A DNA stretch of 64,000 nucleotides from Thermomonas sp. Its GTDB lineage: Bacteria; Pseudomonadota; Gammaproteobacteria; Xanthomonadales; Xanthomonadaceae. The translations under genes were made by a program, and so were the position numbers. Below are positions 54,418-62,835 of this stretch, piece by piece. Every line of letters begins with the position of its first letter. Positions within the stretch are counted from its first letter, which is position 1. The stretch spans positions 124,001 to 188,000 of the forward strand of contig NZ_JAMLIW010000002.1 in the NCBI RefSeq assembly GCF_023953935.1. Direction: 5' to 3'. The notes beneath the pieces were generated by a model. That model had not been told where the DNA came from. It made no database searches and worked only from the letters and a program-made list of their open reading frames with translations.

Positions 54418-54547
54418 CTGCCCCTCTTCCGCCCTTCGGGCACCTTCTCCCCGCAGCGCGGGGAGAAGGAAAAACAAAGCACGCTCTCTCCGCAGCGCGG
54501 GGAGAAGGAAAAACAAAGCGCGCTCTCTCCGCAGCGCGGGGAGAAGG
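54418..54547. repeat. tandem palindromic repeat between bcp and phoH
   Basis: CGCAGCGCGGGGAGAAGG recurs at 54,452, 54,491 and 54,530, exactly 39 bases apart. The first copy lies in a perfect 12-bp-arm hairpin (54,443-54,469), and the left end CCCTCTTCCGCCCTTCGGG matches the left end of the element inside the sugar dehydrogenase gene at 14,037. Confidence 0.85.
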
Positions 54548-54587
54548 AAATGTCCATGACCGGCACCCACCCACCGAGACCCTCCGA

Positions 54588-55988
54588 ATGACCCACGGCA
54601 AACGCATCTACGTCCTCGATACCAACGTCCTGATGCACGATCCGACCGCGCTGTTCAAATTCGAGGAACACGATGTGTACCTGCCGATGCAGGTGATGGA
54701 GGAGCTCGACAACGGCAAGAAAGGCACCTCGGAGGCCAGCCGCAACGCGCGTCAGGTCAGCCGCTTTCTCAATGAACTGATCGAAGCCTCCGGCAATACC
54801 GACATCCATGCCGGCATCCCGCTGGTCCGTCCGCAGGGCCTGCGCCTGCGCGGCGCAGAAAGCGCCGGCCTGCTGCGCTTCCAGACCTCCGATTTCGACG
54901 CCGGCAAGCGCTTCGGCACGGTGATCCCGGACAACAACATCCTCGGCGCGATCCTGGTGCTGAAGGAGTCCGATCCCGGCGCGCCGGTGGTGTTCGTCTC
55001 CAAGGACATCAACCTGCGGATCAAGGCCTCGATCGCCGGGATCGCCAGCGAGGACTACGAGAACGACCGCGCGCTGGACGATTTCAACCTGCTCTACACC
55101 GGCGCAACCGAGCTGGCCGAGGACTTCTGGCAGCGTCATGGCAAGGATCTGCGCTCGTGGACCGAAAAGGGCCGCACCTGCTACGAGATCACGCGCACGG
55201 ACGACGAGGACTGGCATCCCAACCAGTTCGCCTTCCTGCCCGGCGACGAGCAGTCGGAACTGAAGGTGGTCAAGCTCGATGGCGACAAGGTGACGCTGCA
55301 GATCGTCGATGATTTCCGCCACAGCCAGCACTCGGTCTGGGGCATCAACGCGCGCAACCGCGAGCAGAACTTCGCGCTGAATGCGCTGATGGATCCGGAG
55401 ATCGACTTCGTCACCCTGCTGGGCACGGCCGGCACCGGCAAGACCCTGCTGACGCTGGCCGCCGGCCTCGCGCAGACCATGGACGTGCAGCGCTACCGCG
55501 AGATCGTGATGACCCGCGCCACCGTCAGCGTCGGCGAGGACATCGGCTTCCTGCCCGGCACCGAGGAAGAAAAGATGACGCCTTGGATGGGCGCACTCAC
55601 CGACAATCTCGAAGTGCTCACCCACAACCAGGAAGGCGGCAGCTGGGGCCGCGCGGCGACCAATGACCTGCTCGCCTCGCGGATCAAGATCCGCTCGATG
55701 AACTTCATGCGCGGACGCACCTTCCTGTCGCGCTACCTCATCCTCGACGAGGCGCAGAACCTGACGCCGAAGCAGATGAAGACCCTGATCACCCGCGCCG
55801 GCCCGGGCACCAAGATCGTCTGCCTCGGCAACGTCCAGCAGATCGACACGCCCTACCTGACCGAGACCACCTCGGGCCTGACCTACGCGGTGGACCGCTT
55901 CAAGCACTGGCAGCACAGCGCCCACGTGACGCTGCGCCGCGGCGAGCGCTCGCGGCTGGCCGACTACGCCTCCGAGGCGCTGCTGTAG
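54588..55988 (+). CDS. PhoH family ATPase with N-terminal PIN domain
   Basis: Protein of 466 residues. An N-terminal PIN-type RNase domain opens RIYVLDTNVLMHDPTALFKF and continues ELDNGKKGTSEASRNARQVS; the C-terminal PhoH ATPase has Walker A LLGTAGTGKTLLTLAAGLAQ and Walker B YLILDEAQNLTPKQMKTLIT. Such fused PIN-PhoH (YlaK-type) proteins are RNA helicase-nucleases. The ATG at 54,588 lies 40 bases after the last palindromic unit, so transcripts from bcp must pass the hairpins. Confidence 0.92.
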   Translation: MTHGKRIYVLDTNVLMHDPTALFKFEEHDVYLPMQVMEELDNGKKGTSEASRNARQVSRFLNELIEASGNTDIHAGIPLVRPQGLRLRGAESAGLLRFQTSDFDAGKRFGTVIPDNNILGAILVLKESDPGAPVVFVSKDINLRIKASIAGIASEDYENDRALDDFNLLYTGATELAEDFWQRHGKDLRSWTEKGRTCYEITRTDDEDWHPNQFAFLPGDEQSELKVVKLDGDKVTLQIVDDFRHSQHSVWGINARNREQNFALNALMDPEIDFVTLLGTAGTGKTLLTLAAGLAQTMDVQRYREIVMTRATVSVGEDIGFLPGTEEEKMTPWMGALTDNLEVLTHNQEGGSWGRAATNDLLASRIKIRSMNFMRGRTFLSRYLILDEAQNLTPKQMKTLITRAGPGTKIVCLGNVQQIDTPYLTETTSGLTYAVDRFKHWQHSAHVTLRRGERSRLADYASEALL

Positions 55989-55996
55989 GCCAACGG

Positions 55997-56842
55997 ATGG
56001 GCGCGGTGCAGGTCGATCAACTGGCGGTGATTGCCGACGATGGTCACCGCTTCACGCTGGAAGCGCATGTGCCGGAAAATCCACGTGCCCGCTTGTTGTG
56101 GTTGCCGGCACTGGGCGTCTCGGCCAAGCATTACCGCCCGTTTGCGCAAGCGCTGGCGGCGCGCGGCATCGCCTGTTTCCTGCACGAATGGCGCGGCCAC
56201 GGCAGCAGCCCCCTGCGCGCGCGGCGCGGCGTGGACTGGGGCTATTGCGAATTGCTCGATGACATCCGCGCCAGCGAGGCCGCCTGCAACGCGCAGTTGC
56301 CAACGGTCGAGCGCATCCTCGGCGGCCACAGCCTCGGCGGCCAGCTCGCCTGCTGCCGGCTGGGGCTCGATCCGCAAGCTGCCGACGCGCTCTGGCTGGT
56401 CGCCAGCGGCACGCCCTACTGGCGCAATTTCCCACGCCCGACACGCTGGTGGCTGCCGCTGGCCTATCGCTTCCTGCCGTGGCTGGCGCGGCGCGTGGGC
56501 CACCTGCCGGGACGCAGGATCGGTTTTGGCGGCAACGAAGCCGCCGGCGTGATGGCGGACTGGGGCCGCAGCGGACTGTCCGGTCACTATCTGCCATACG
56601 GAATCGACGCCGACCTCGAAGCCGGCATGGCGCAGTTCAGCGGCCGGCTGCGCGGAATCGCGCTGGCCGACGACTGGCTGGGCCCGCTGCCCTCGCTGCG
56701 CCACCTCACCAGCAAACTGGCTGACGCCCGGACCCGGCTGATGACCCTGGACGCAGCGGCGCTCGCCGCGCCCGCCGACCACTACGGCTGGATGCGCCAG
56801 CCCGACGCCTTAGCCGATCAGCTGACACACGAGCAACCGTAG
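55997..56842 (+). CDS. alpha/beta-fold hydrolase
   Basis: Protein of 281 residues, alpha/beta hydrolase. The oxyanion-type region is LLWLPALGVSAKHYRPFAQA, and the nucleophile elbow is ILGGHSLGGQLACCRLGL (GHSLGG). Near the C terminus DDWLGPLPSLRHLTSKL and DHYGWM supply the likely Asp and His. It starts eight bases after the phoH stop and is probably co-transcribed. Substrate unknown; the family includes esterases and lipases. Confidence 0.85.
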   Translation: MGAVQVDQLAVIADDGHRFTLEAHVPENPRARLLWLPALGVSAKHYRPFAQALAARGIACFLHEWRGHGSSPLRARRGVDWGYCELLDDIRASEAACNAQLPTVERILGGHSLGGQLACCRLGLDPQAADALWLVASGTPYWRNFPRPTRWWLPLAYRFLPWLARRVGHLPGRRIGFGGNEAAGVMADWGRSGLSGHYLPYGIDADLEAGMAQFSGRLRGIALADDWLGPLPSLRHLTSKLADARTRLMTLDAAALAAPADHYGWMRQPDALADQLTHEQP

Positions 56843-56893
56843 CCTGAACCGTGATTCGTGATTCGTGATTTGGAAAAGCACTTTGTCTCTTGC

Positions 56894-57027
56894 AAATCAC
56901 CAATCCCCAATCACCAATCATCAATCACCAATCACCAATCACCAATCACCAATCACCAATCACCAATCACCAATCACCAATCACCAATCACCAATCACCA
57001 ATCACCAATCACCAATCACCAATCACC
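56894..57027. repeat. 7-bp tandem repeat (CACCAAT)n
   Basis: About 15 perfect units of CACCAAT run to 57,027, with a few variant units before. A period of 7 is not a multiple of 3, yet no gene appears to depend on it. Open frames across it give only the repeated peptide and are rejected as genes. Confidence 0.9.
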
Positions 57028-57094
57028 ATGTTTCAAACATCAACAATGATGCGAAAAACTTGCACTGACACGCCCGTCATGCTGCAATTGCACG

Positions 57095-57349
57095 ATGATT
57101 TCCGCCGCCCAACTGCGCGCCGCGCGCGCCCTGCTCGGCATCGACCAGCGCACGCTGGCCACCTTGGCCGGGGTGTCCCTACCCACCATCCAGCGCATGG
57201 AAGCCAGTCGCGATGAACATGTGCGCGGGGTGGTGTCGACGTTGACGAAAGTTGTGGCGGCGCTGGACGCCGCCGGCATCGAGCTGATCGGCAACGACCA
57301 TCCCAGCCAGGGGCGCGGGCGCGGCGTCCGCCTCAAAACTCCCCAGTGA
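57095..57349 (+). CDS. Xre-family HTH protein
   Basis: Protein of 84 residues, nearly all a Cro/C1 helix-turn-helix (AARALLGIDQRTLATLAGVS then LPTIQRMEAS), with a short C-terminal tail. Its stop overlaps the start of the SulP gene as TGATG, so it is translationally coupled to the transporter and may control it. The nearby tandem repeat lies 68 bases before its start. Confidence 0.8.
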   Translation: MISAAQLRAARALLGIDQRTLATLAGVSLPTIQRMEASRDEHVRGVVSTLTKVVAALDAAGIELIGNDHPSQGRGRGVRLKTPQ

Positions 57350-59049
57350 TGCCCGTGCCTTCCGCAGCGGAACCCGTCTGGCGCCAGTTCGAGCCGAAGC
57401 TGGTGACGGTTCTGCGCGAAGGCTATTCGCTTGCCAGGTTCCGCAACGATGCCATCGCCGGACTCACCGTAGCGGTGGTCGCGCTGCCGCTGGCGATGGC
57501 GCTGGCGATCGCCAGCGGCGCGGCGCCGGAGAAGGGCCTGCACACCGCGATCATCGCCGGTTTCCTGATCTCGGCCCTGGGCGGCTCGCGGGTGCAGATC
57601 GGCGGGCCAACCGCCGCCTTCATCCCGGTGGTATTTTCGGTCATCCAGCACCACGGCTACGGCGGACTGATCCTGTGCACCCTGCTCGCCGGGCTGATGC
57701 TGATCGCAGCCGGGCTGTTGCGGCTGGGCGCGCTGATGAAGTTCATGCCGCAGCCGGTGATCACCGGCTTCACCGCGGGGATTGCAGTCAGCATTTTTTC
57801 CAGCCAGATCAAGGACGCGCTGGGCCTGCGCATGGGCGCGGTGCCGGGCGAGTTCCTGCCGCGCTGGCAGGCCTATTTCAGCCACCTGGACAGCCTGCAG
57901 CCGGCGACGCTGGCGCTGACCGCACTCGGCCTGGCGGTCATCCTGGTGCTGCGCCGCTGGCGCCCGAACTGGCCCGGTTTCCTGCTGGCGCTGCTGGCCT
58001 GCACGCTGGCCGCGCTGGCGCTGGCGCTGCCGGTGGACACCATCGGCAGCCGCTTCGGCACCCTGCCCGCCGCCCTGCCGGCGCTGAGCCTGCCGCAGAT
58101 CCCGCTGGATCGGATCACCGAACTGCTGCCCAGCGCCTTCACCATCGCTTTCCTCGCCGGGGTGGAATCGCTGCTGTCGGCCGTGGTCGCCGACGGCATG
58201 ACCGGCCGCCGCCACCGCTCCAACGCCGAGCTGATCGCGCAGGGTGCCGCCAACGTCGGTTCGGCGCTGTTCGGCGGCCTGCCGGCAACCGGCGCGATCG
58301 CGCGCACCGCCACCAATATCCGCGCCGGCGGCACCACCCCGATGGCCGGCATCCTGCACGCGGTGCTGCTGCTGGTGTTCATGCTGGCGCTGGCGCCGGT
58401 GCTGCGCTACATCCCGCTGGCCGCGCTGGCCGCCATCCTGCTGATGGTGGCCTGGAACATCAGCGAGGTGGAAACCTTCAAGCGCACGCTGTCGGCACCG
58501 AAAGGAGATCGACTGGTGCTGCTGCTCACCTTCGGCCTGACCGTGGCCTTCGACCTGACGGTGGCGATCGAAGCGGGCCTGGTGGTGGCGGCCTTCGTGT
58601 TCATGTTCCGCATGGCCGAAACCGTCGAGGTCTCTTCGGGACTGCAATTGCTGGGCTCGGAGGAATCCGACAATCCCGACGACGCCCGCCAGCGCCAGCG
58701 CCTGCCGAAGGACACCGAGGCCTTCCAGATCAATGGCCCGTTGTTTTTCGGCACCTCGGGCCGGCTCGACGACCTGCTGGGGCGCTTCCGCAGCCCGCCC
58801 AAGGTGTTCATCCTGCGCATGCGACTGGTGCCGATGATCGATGCCAGCGGCGTGCACGCGCTGAAAGGGCTGGTCACGCGCTGCCGCAAGCGCGAGATCA
58901 CGTTGATCCTCTCCGGCCTGCAGGGCCAGCCGGCGCGGGTGCTGGCGCAGATGGACATCGCCGATGCAGGCAACGTGCATCTGGTCGGCGATTTCGACGC
59001 GGCGGTCGCGCTGGCCGAACGCCTGACCGCACCGGCACCGCCCGCCTGA
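57349..59049 (+). CDS. SulP-family anion permease with STAS domain
   Basis: Membrane protein of 566 residues with about 12 to 14 helices. The signature region is DAIAGLTVAVVALPLAMALA with IASGAAPEKGLHTAIIAGFL, and QIGGPTAAFIPVVF (the GPT motif). The C-terminal STAS domain starts near FQINGPLFFGTSGRLDDLLG and has RMRLVPMIDASGVHALKGL. Members carry sulfate, bicarbonate or dicarboxylates. Sulfate uptake would suit the sulfotransferase in the EPS cluster, but specificity is not visible. Start ATG 57,349. Confidence 0.92.
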   Translation: MPVPSAAEPVWRQFEPKLVTVLREGYSLARFRNDAIAGLTVAVVALPLAMALAIASGAAPEKGLHTAIIAGFLISALGGSRVQIGGPTAAFIPVVFSVIQHHGYGGLILCTLLAGLMLIAAGLLRLGALMKFMPQPVITGFTAGIAVSIFSSQIKDALGLRMGAVPGEFLPRWQAYFSHLDSLQPATLALTALGLAVILVLRRWRPNWPGFLLALLACTLAALALALPVDTIGSRFGTLPAALPALSLPQIPLDRITELLPSAFTIAFLAGVESLLSAVVADGMTGRRHRSNAELIAQGAANVGSALFGGLPATGAIARTATNIRAGGTTPMAGILHAVLLLVFMLALAPVLRYIPLAALAAILLMVAWNISEVETFKRTLSAPKGDRLVLLLTFGLTVAFDLTVAIEAGLVVAAFVFMFRMAETVEVSSGLQLLGSEESDNPDDARQRQRLPKDTEAFQINGPLFFGTSGRLDDLLGRFRSPPKVFILRMRLVPMIDASGVHALKGLVTRCRKREITLILSGLQGQPARVLAQMDIADAGNVHLVGDFDAAVALAERLTAPAPPA

Positions 59050-59067
59050 ATCAGGCGCTCGCCAGCT

Positions 59068-60276
59068 TCACACCCGCGCAAACACCAGCGTGCCGTTGGT
59101 GCCGCCAAACCCGAAACTGTTGGACATCACCACGTCGAGCCTGGCATCGCGGCTTTCACGCGCAATCGGGAAGCCTTCCGCGCCGGGATCGAGGGTCTCG
59201 ATGTTGGCCGAGCCGGCGATGAAACCGTCGCGCAGCATCAGCAGGCTGTAGATCGCCTCGTGCACGCTGGCGGCACCGAGCGAGTGCCCGGACAGGGCCT
59301 TGGTCGACGACAGCGGCGGCACCTTGGCACCGAACACTTCGCGCACCGCGTTGAGTTCGGTGATGTCGCCCAGCGGTGTGGAGGTGCCGTGGGTGTTGAG
59401 GTAATCGACCGGACGATCCACGCCGGCCAGCGCCATCTGCATGCAGCGCACCGCGCCTTCGCCGCTGGGCGCGACCATGTCGGCGCCGTCGGAGGTGACG
59501 CCATAGCCGATCAGTTCGGCGTGGATGCGGGCACCGCGCGCGACCGCGTGGTCCCAGTCTTCCAGCACCAGCATGCCGCCGCCGCTGCCGATCACGAAGC
59601 CATCGCGATTAACGTCGTACGGGCGCGAGGCTTTTTCCGGCACTTCGTTGCTGCCGGTGGACAGCGCGCCCATCGCGTCGAACATCACCGTCATCGTCCA
59701 GTGCAGGTCTTCGCCGCCGCCGGCGAACACGATGTCCTGCGCGCCGTGGCGGATCAGGTCGGCGGCCGCGCCGATGCAGTGCGCGGAGGTCGCGCAGGCG
59801 GCGCTGATCGAATAGCTCAGGCCGCGGATCTTGAACGCGGTGGCGAGGTTGGCCGAGACCGTGGAGCACATCGTGCGCGGCACCATGTAAGGGCCGACCT
59901 TGCGCACGCCGCGCGCGCGCAGGATGTCGGCGGTTTCCACCTGCCAGTGGCTGGAGCCGCCACCCGACCCTGCAATCAGTCCGGTACGCGGGTCGCTGAC
60001 CTCGGCCTCGGACAACCCAGCATCAGCGATTGCATCGCGCATCGCCACGTAGCTGTAGGCGGCGGCATCGCTCATGAAGCGCTTGAGCTTGCGGTCGATG
60101 ACGGCATCGAGATCAAGCTCGACCGCACCGCCGACCTGGCTGCGCAGGCCATTGTCCACCGCGTCCTGCAGCAGGCGGATGCCGGAACGGCCCGCGCGCA
60201 GTGCGCTGGAAACGCTGTCGAGGTCATTGCCGAGGCAGGACGTGATCCCCATGCCGGTGATGGCGACGCGACCCAT
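59068..60276 (-). CDS. fabB: beta-ketoacyl-ACP synthase I
   Basis: Elongating condensing enzyme of unsaturated fatty-acid synthesis, 402 residues. The nucleophile Cys lies in [18 protein letters not shown], and the two His in [15 protein letters not shown] and [16 protein letters not shown]. The ATG at 60,276 is chosen because GGAGG ends six bases before it; the ATG at 60,282 abuts that site. Translationally coupled to fabA (TGATG-type overlap nearby), as in other gammaproteobacteria with a fabAB operon. Confidence 0.95.
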   Translation of the reverse strand: MGRVAITGMGITSCLGNDLDSVSSALRAGRSGIRLLQDAVDNGLRSQVGGAVELDLDAVIDRKLKRFMSDAAAYSYVAMRDAIADAGLSEAEVSDPRTGLIAGSGGGSSHWQVETADILRARGVRKVGPYMVPRTMCSTVSANLATAFKIRGLSYSISAACATSAHCIGAAADLIRHGAQDIVFAGGGEDLHWTMTVMFDAMGALSTGSNEVPEKASRPYDVNRDGFVIGSGGGMLVLEDWDHAVARGARIHAELIGYGVTSDGADMVAPSGEGAVRCMQMALAGVDRPVDYLNTHGTSTPLGDITELNAVREVFGAKVPPLSSTKALSGHSLGAASVHEAIYSLLMLRDGFIAGSANIETLDPGAEGFPIARESRDARLDVVMSNSFGFGGTNGTLVFARV

Positions 60277-60278
60277 GT

Positions 60279-60794
60279 TCATCCTCCGGAAACCGCTTCG
60301 AACAAGCCCACGCGCAGATCCTTGGCGGAATAAATCACCTCGCCATCGACCAGGGTGCGCGCGTCGGCCTGGGCGACCACCAACTTGCGGTTGATGACGC
60401 GGGTGATGTCGATTTCATAGCTGACCTTGCGGGCAGTGGGCAGGACCTGCCCGGTGAACTTGACCTCGCCGCAGCCCAGCGCGCGCCCGCGCCCGGGCGA
60501 ACCCAGCCAGGTCAGGTAGAACCCGACCAGTTGCCACATCGCATCCAGCCCGAGGCAGCCGGGCATCACCGGGTCGCCGAGGAAATGGCACTGGAAAAAC
60601 CACAGGTCCGGATGGATGTCGAGCTCGGCACGCACGAAGCCCTTGCCGTGGCTGCCGCCGTCGTCATTGATCTCGACGATGCGATCGAACATCAACATCG
60701 GGTCGGCCGGCAGCCGCGCGGTGCTGTTCGGGAACAGTTCCCCGCGGGCGCTGGCAAGCAGTTGCTCGCGGGTGAACGAGGAAGCGCGGGTCAT
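60279..60794 (-). CDS. fabA: 3-hydroxydecanoyl-ACP dehydratase/isomerase
   Basis: Bifunctional dehydratase-isomerase of 171 residues, introducing the cis double bond at C10. [20 protein letters not shown] contains the catalytic His and Asp. [20 protein letters not shown] is the family N-terminal block. Start ATG 60,794 gives the E. coli length; an ATG three codons upstream is also possible. Upstream of fabB in the same operon. Confidence 0.96.
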   Translation of the reverse strand: MTRASSFTREQLLASARGELFPNSTARLPADPMLMFDRIVEINDDGGSHGKGFVRAELDIHPDLWFFQCHFLGDPVMPGCLGLDAMWQLVGFYLTWLGSPGRGRALGCGEVKFTGQVLPTARKVSYEIDITRVINRKLVVAQADARTLVDGEVIYSAKDLRVGLFEAVSGG

Positions 60795-60939
60795 GGCAGG
60801 CATCAATCCGGTAAACGGCTGATTGTAAGCACGACGGCCACGACATACCTACGCGTATTGCGTATCTGGCGATGCCCGATCGCCAGAACGCGACCCAGGG
60901 CAACGCTGATTTTTTCCGCGTTGCCTCGGTTGCGCGCCG

Positions 60940-62688
60940 TCAATGCCGCATATGGCTGTGATCGACGGCGGCGGGCACAGCCGGTTCGACGGCCGCCGGT
61001 GCTTGCAGGACCTCACGGCCCTTGCCGATTTCCTTTTCGAACCATTGCGCGAAATACGGCGTCTGCACGAAGCCCTGACTCCAGCCAAAATCCAGTCCCA
61101 CAAGGTAACGATCTGCGGCACCCCGGCCATTGATCCGCGCCGGCACGACCAGCGCACGGCCGCCGTCACGACCGGCTTCCTCGACCATCGCCCGCACCTG
61201 GGCCACGGCGAGCTTGTTCTTGTCCGGCCAGTCTTCGCGCCAGGTGGCTACGCGAAACGCATGGAAATGATCGCCGCCGATGGCGCGCATCTGGCTGGCA
61301 AGGCTCTCCAGCAGGTCCAGCCAGCGCTGGTTGGCCGCGTCCTCACCCTGGCCGTGGGCAGTCAGGATGATCGTTTCCCTGGCCGGGTCGGTGGACACGC
61401 TGAGGGCGTTGGCCAGCAGTGCCCGGGCGAACAGTGGATCCGCATCGACCCCGCCCACCGTCACCATCGGCAGCGCCGAACGGATCCGCGGCGCGGCCGC
61501 AATGCCCGCTTCCATGCCGTGGCCACCCATGTCCATGCCGTGCATGCCACCCATCGCGTGCCCGCCGTGCGCGGCCGGCGCTGCGCCGCTTTCCACGTCC
61601 AGCCCCAGCATTCGATCCACATCGCTGCGGAACGAATCGGCCATGCCGAAGGCACGCACGACCACCACCGCCTGCGCGTTCGCGCGCTCCAGTTCACGCA
61701 CGGCGCGATCGACCGTCGGCGGGTCCGCCATCGAGAACGCGAACGCCAGCGGATGGCGCGAGGCGAGCGGCGCCAGCGCCTGTTCGATGGCGTCGTTCCA
61801 GAACCAGTCCGCACCATGGGTCAACGCCACCACCCCGATGCGCGAGGAGTCCGCCGCCGGCTGTTGCAATGCAACTTGCGCGAAGGCGCGCTGCATCCAC
61901 TGCACCAGCGCGTCGGTGGTCGCCAGCGGTGAAGCCAGCAGTTGCGCGTCCTTCGGCAAGTCGGAGGCAAACCAGCCGGTGAACTCCATCATCGTGTCGG
62001 CCCGCGGCGCCAGTGCGACCGGGACCACGACCGCGCCCTGCGCCGCCCTCACCGCCGCACTGAAACGCGCCCGCAGCGCTTCCGCGTCCGGCACCCGGCG
62101 CTCCGGATACACCGTGGCATCGATCGCGTCGGGCGCAAGCGTGCTGGCAAATCCGCCCATGCGCCGCAGTTCCGAGCGCATGGCTTCCGCCGCGGCGGCG
62201 CTGCCCGCGCCGTAGCCCAGCAGCAACAGCCGCTGCCCGTGCGCCGACGCGTCCCGCAGCCGCGCGGACAAGTCTTCAACCGCCAGATAGGAGGCCCCGT
62301 AAGGCTTGGCATAGGCCATCGTCACGCCCTGCGCCTGACGCGCCTGCAACCAGCCCTGCGCCTGCTGCCAGCGTGCTTCCTGCGCGGAGACAAACAGCGG
62401 CAGGACCGTCACCGTCCGCGCTCCGCGCGCGCGCAGCGCGGCCAAGCGGGTATCCAGCACCGCTTCGCTGCGGGCATCGGTGACATACAGCAACTCGGCA
62501 TTGCGGCCCTGCGCGAAGGCTTGGAAGGCATCGCCAATCTCGGCATTGCCGAGGAAACCGCGGTCCGGGGTGATGACCAGCACGCCATTGGCCGGCACCT
62601 GCGCGGCGGCAGGCAAAGCGACCACCGCGACAATCAAGAACAGGACGGCGACAAGCGAACGCAACCAGCGCGACTGGGACAGGACCAC
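60940..62688 (-). CDS. secreted CbiX-like (sirohydrochlorin chelatase superfamily) protein
   Basis: Exported protein of about 582 residues. Signal peptide LVAVLFLIVAVVALPAAAQ. Three stretches look like class II chelatase/CbiX folds, with the second domain His in GVVALTHGADWFWNDAIEQA and a third in IILTAHGQGEDAANQRWLDL. A Met/His-rich loop (HGGHAMGGMHGMDMGGHGM) at about residue 365 and a C-terminal DHSHMRH look like metal-binding sites. GTG 62,688 is preferred (GAGGAG five bases upstream). A Fur box lies in the promoter. The role may be periplasmic iron or copper handling; inference. Confidence 0.82.
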   Translation of the reverse strand: MVLSQSRWLRSLVAVLFLIVAVVALPAAAQVPANGVLVITPDRGFLGNAEIGDAFQAFAQGRNAELLYVTDARSEAVLDTRLAALRARGARTVTVLPLFVSAQEARWQQAQGWLQARQAQGVTMAYAKPYGASYLAVEDLSARLRDASAHGQRLLLLGYGAGSAAAAEAMRSELRRMGGFASTLAPDAIDATVYPERRVPDAEALRARFSAAVRAAQGAVVVPVALAPRADTMMEFTGWFASDLPKDAQLLASPLATTDALVQWMQRAFAQVALQQPAADSSRIGVVALTHGADWFWNDAIEQALAPLASRHPLAFAFSMADPPTVDRAVRELERANAQAVVVVRAFGMADSFRSDVDRMLGLDVESGAAPAAHGGHAMGGMHGMDMGGHGMEAGIAAAPRIRSALPMVTVGGVDADPLFARALLANALSVSTDPARETIILTAHGQGEDAANQRWLDLLESLASQMRAIGGDHFHAFRVATWREDWPDKNKLAVAQVRAMVEEAGRDGGRALVVPARINGRGAADRYLVGLDFGWSQGFVQTPYFAQWFEKEIGKGREVLQAPAAVEPAVPAAVDHSHMRH

Positions 62689-62769
62689 GGGCACTCCTCG
62701 GCTTCCAGGGAAATCCCCGTCGCATAGGTGACGAGGGCGGGCGCAGTGTACCGGGAAATTCGCCTAAAT

Positions 62770-62788
62770 GGTATTGATTCTCATTACC
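62770..62788. promoter_or_regulatory. Fur box
   Basis: GGTATTGATTCTCATTACC matches the 19-bp Fur consensus GATAATGATWATCATTATC at about 14 of 19 positions, keeping the dyad. It lies 82 to 100 bases upstream of the CbiX-like start. Implies iron repression of that gene. Confidence 0.7.
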
Positions 62789-62835
62789 TGACACGGTACC
62801 GTTCGGACCACCCCGCCTCGCCCGTTGGCAGGGCT

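Noticed and set aside
56894-57027. CRISPR or coding repeat
   Set aside because: Contiguous 7-bp units without spacers; the peptide frames have no support.
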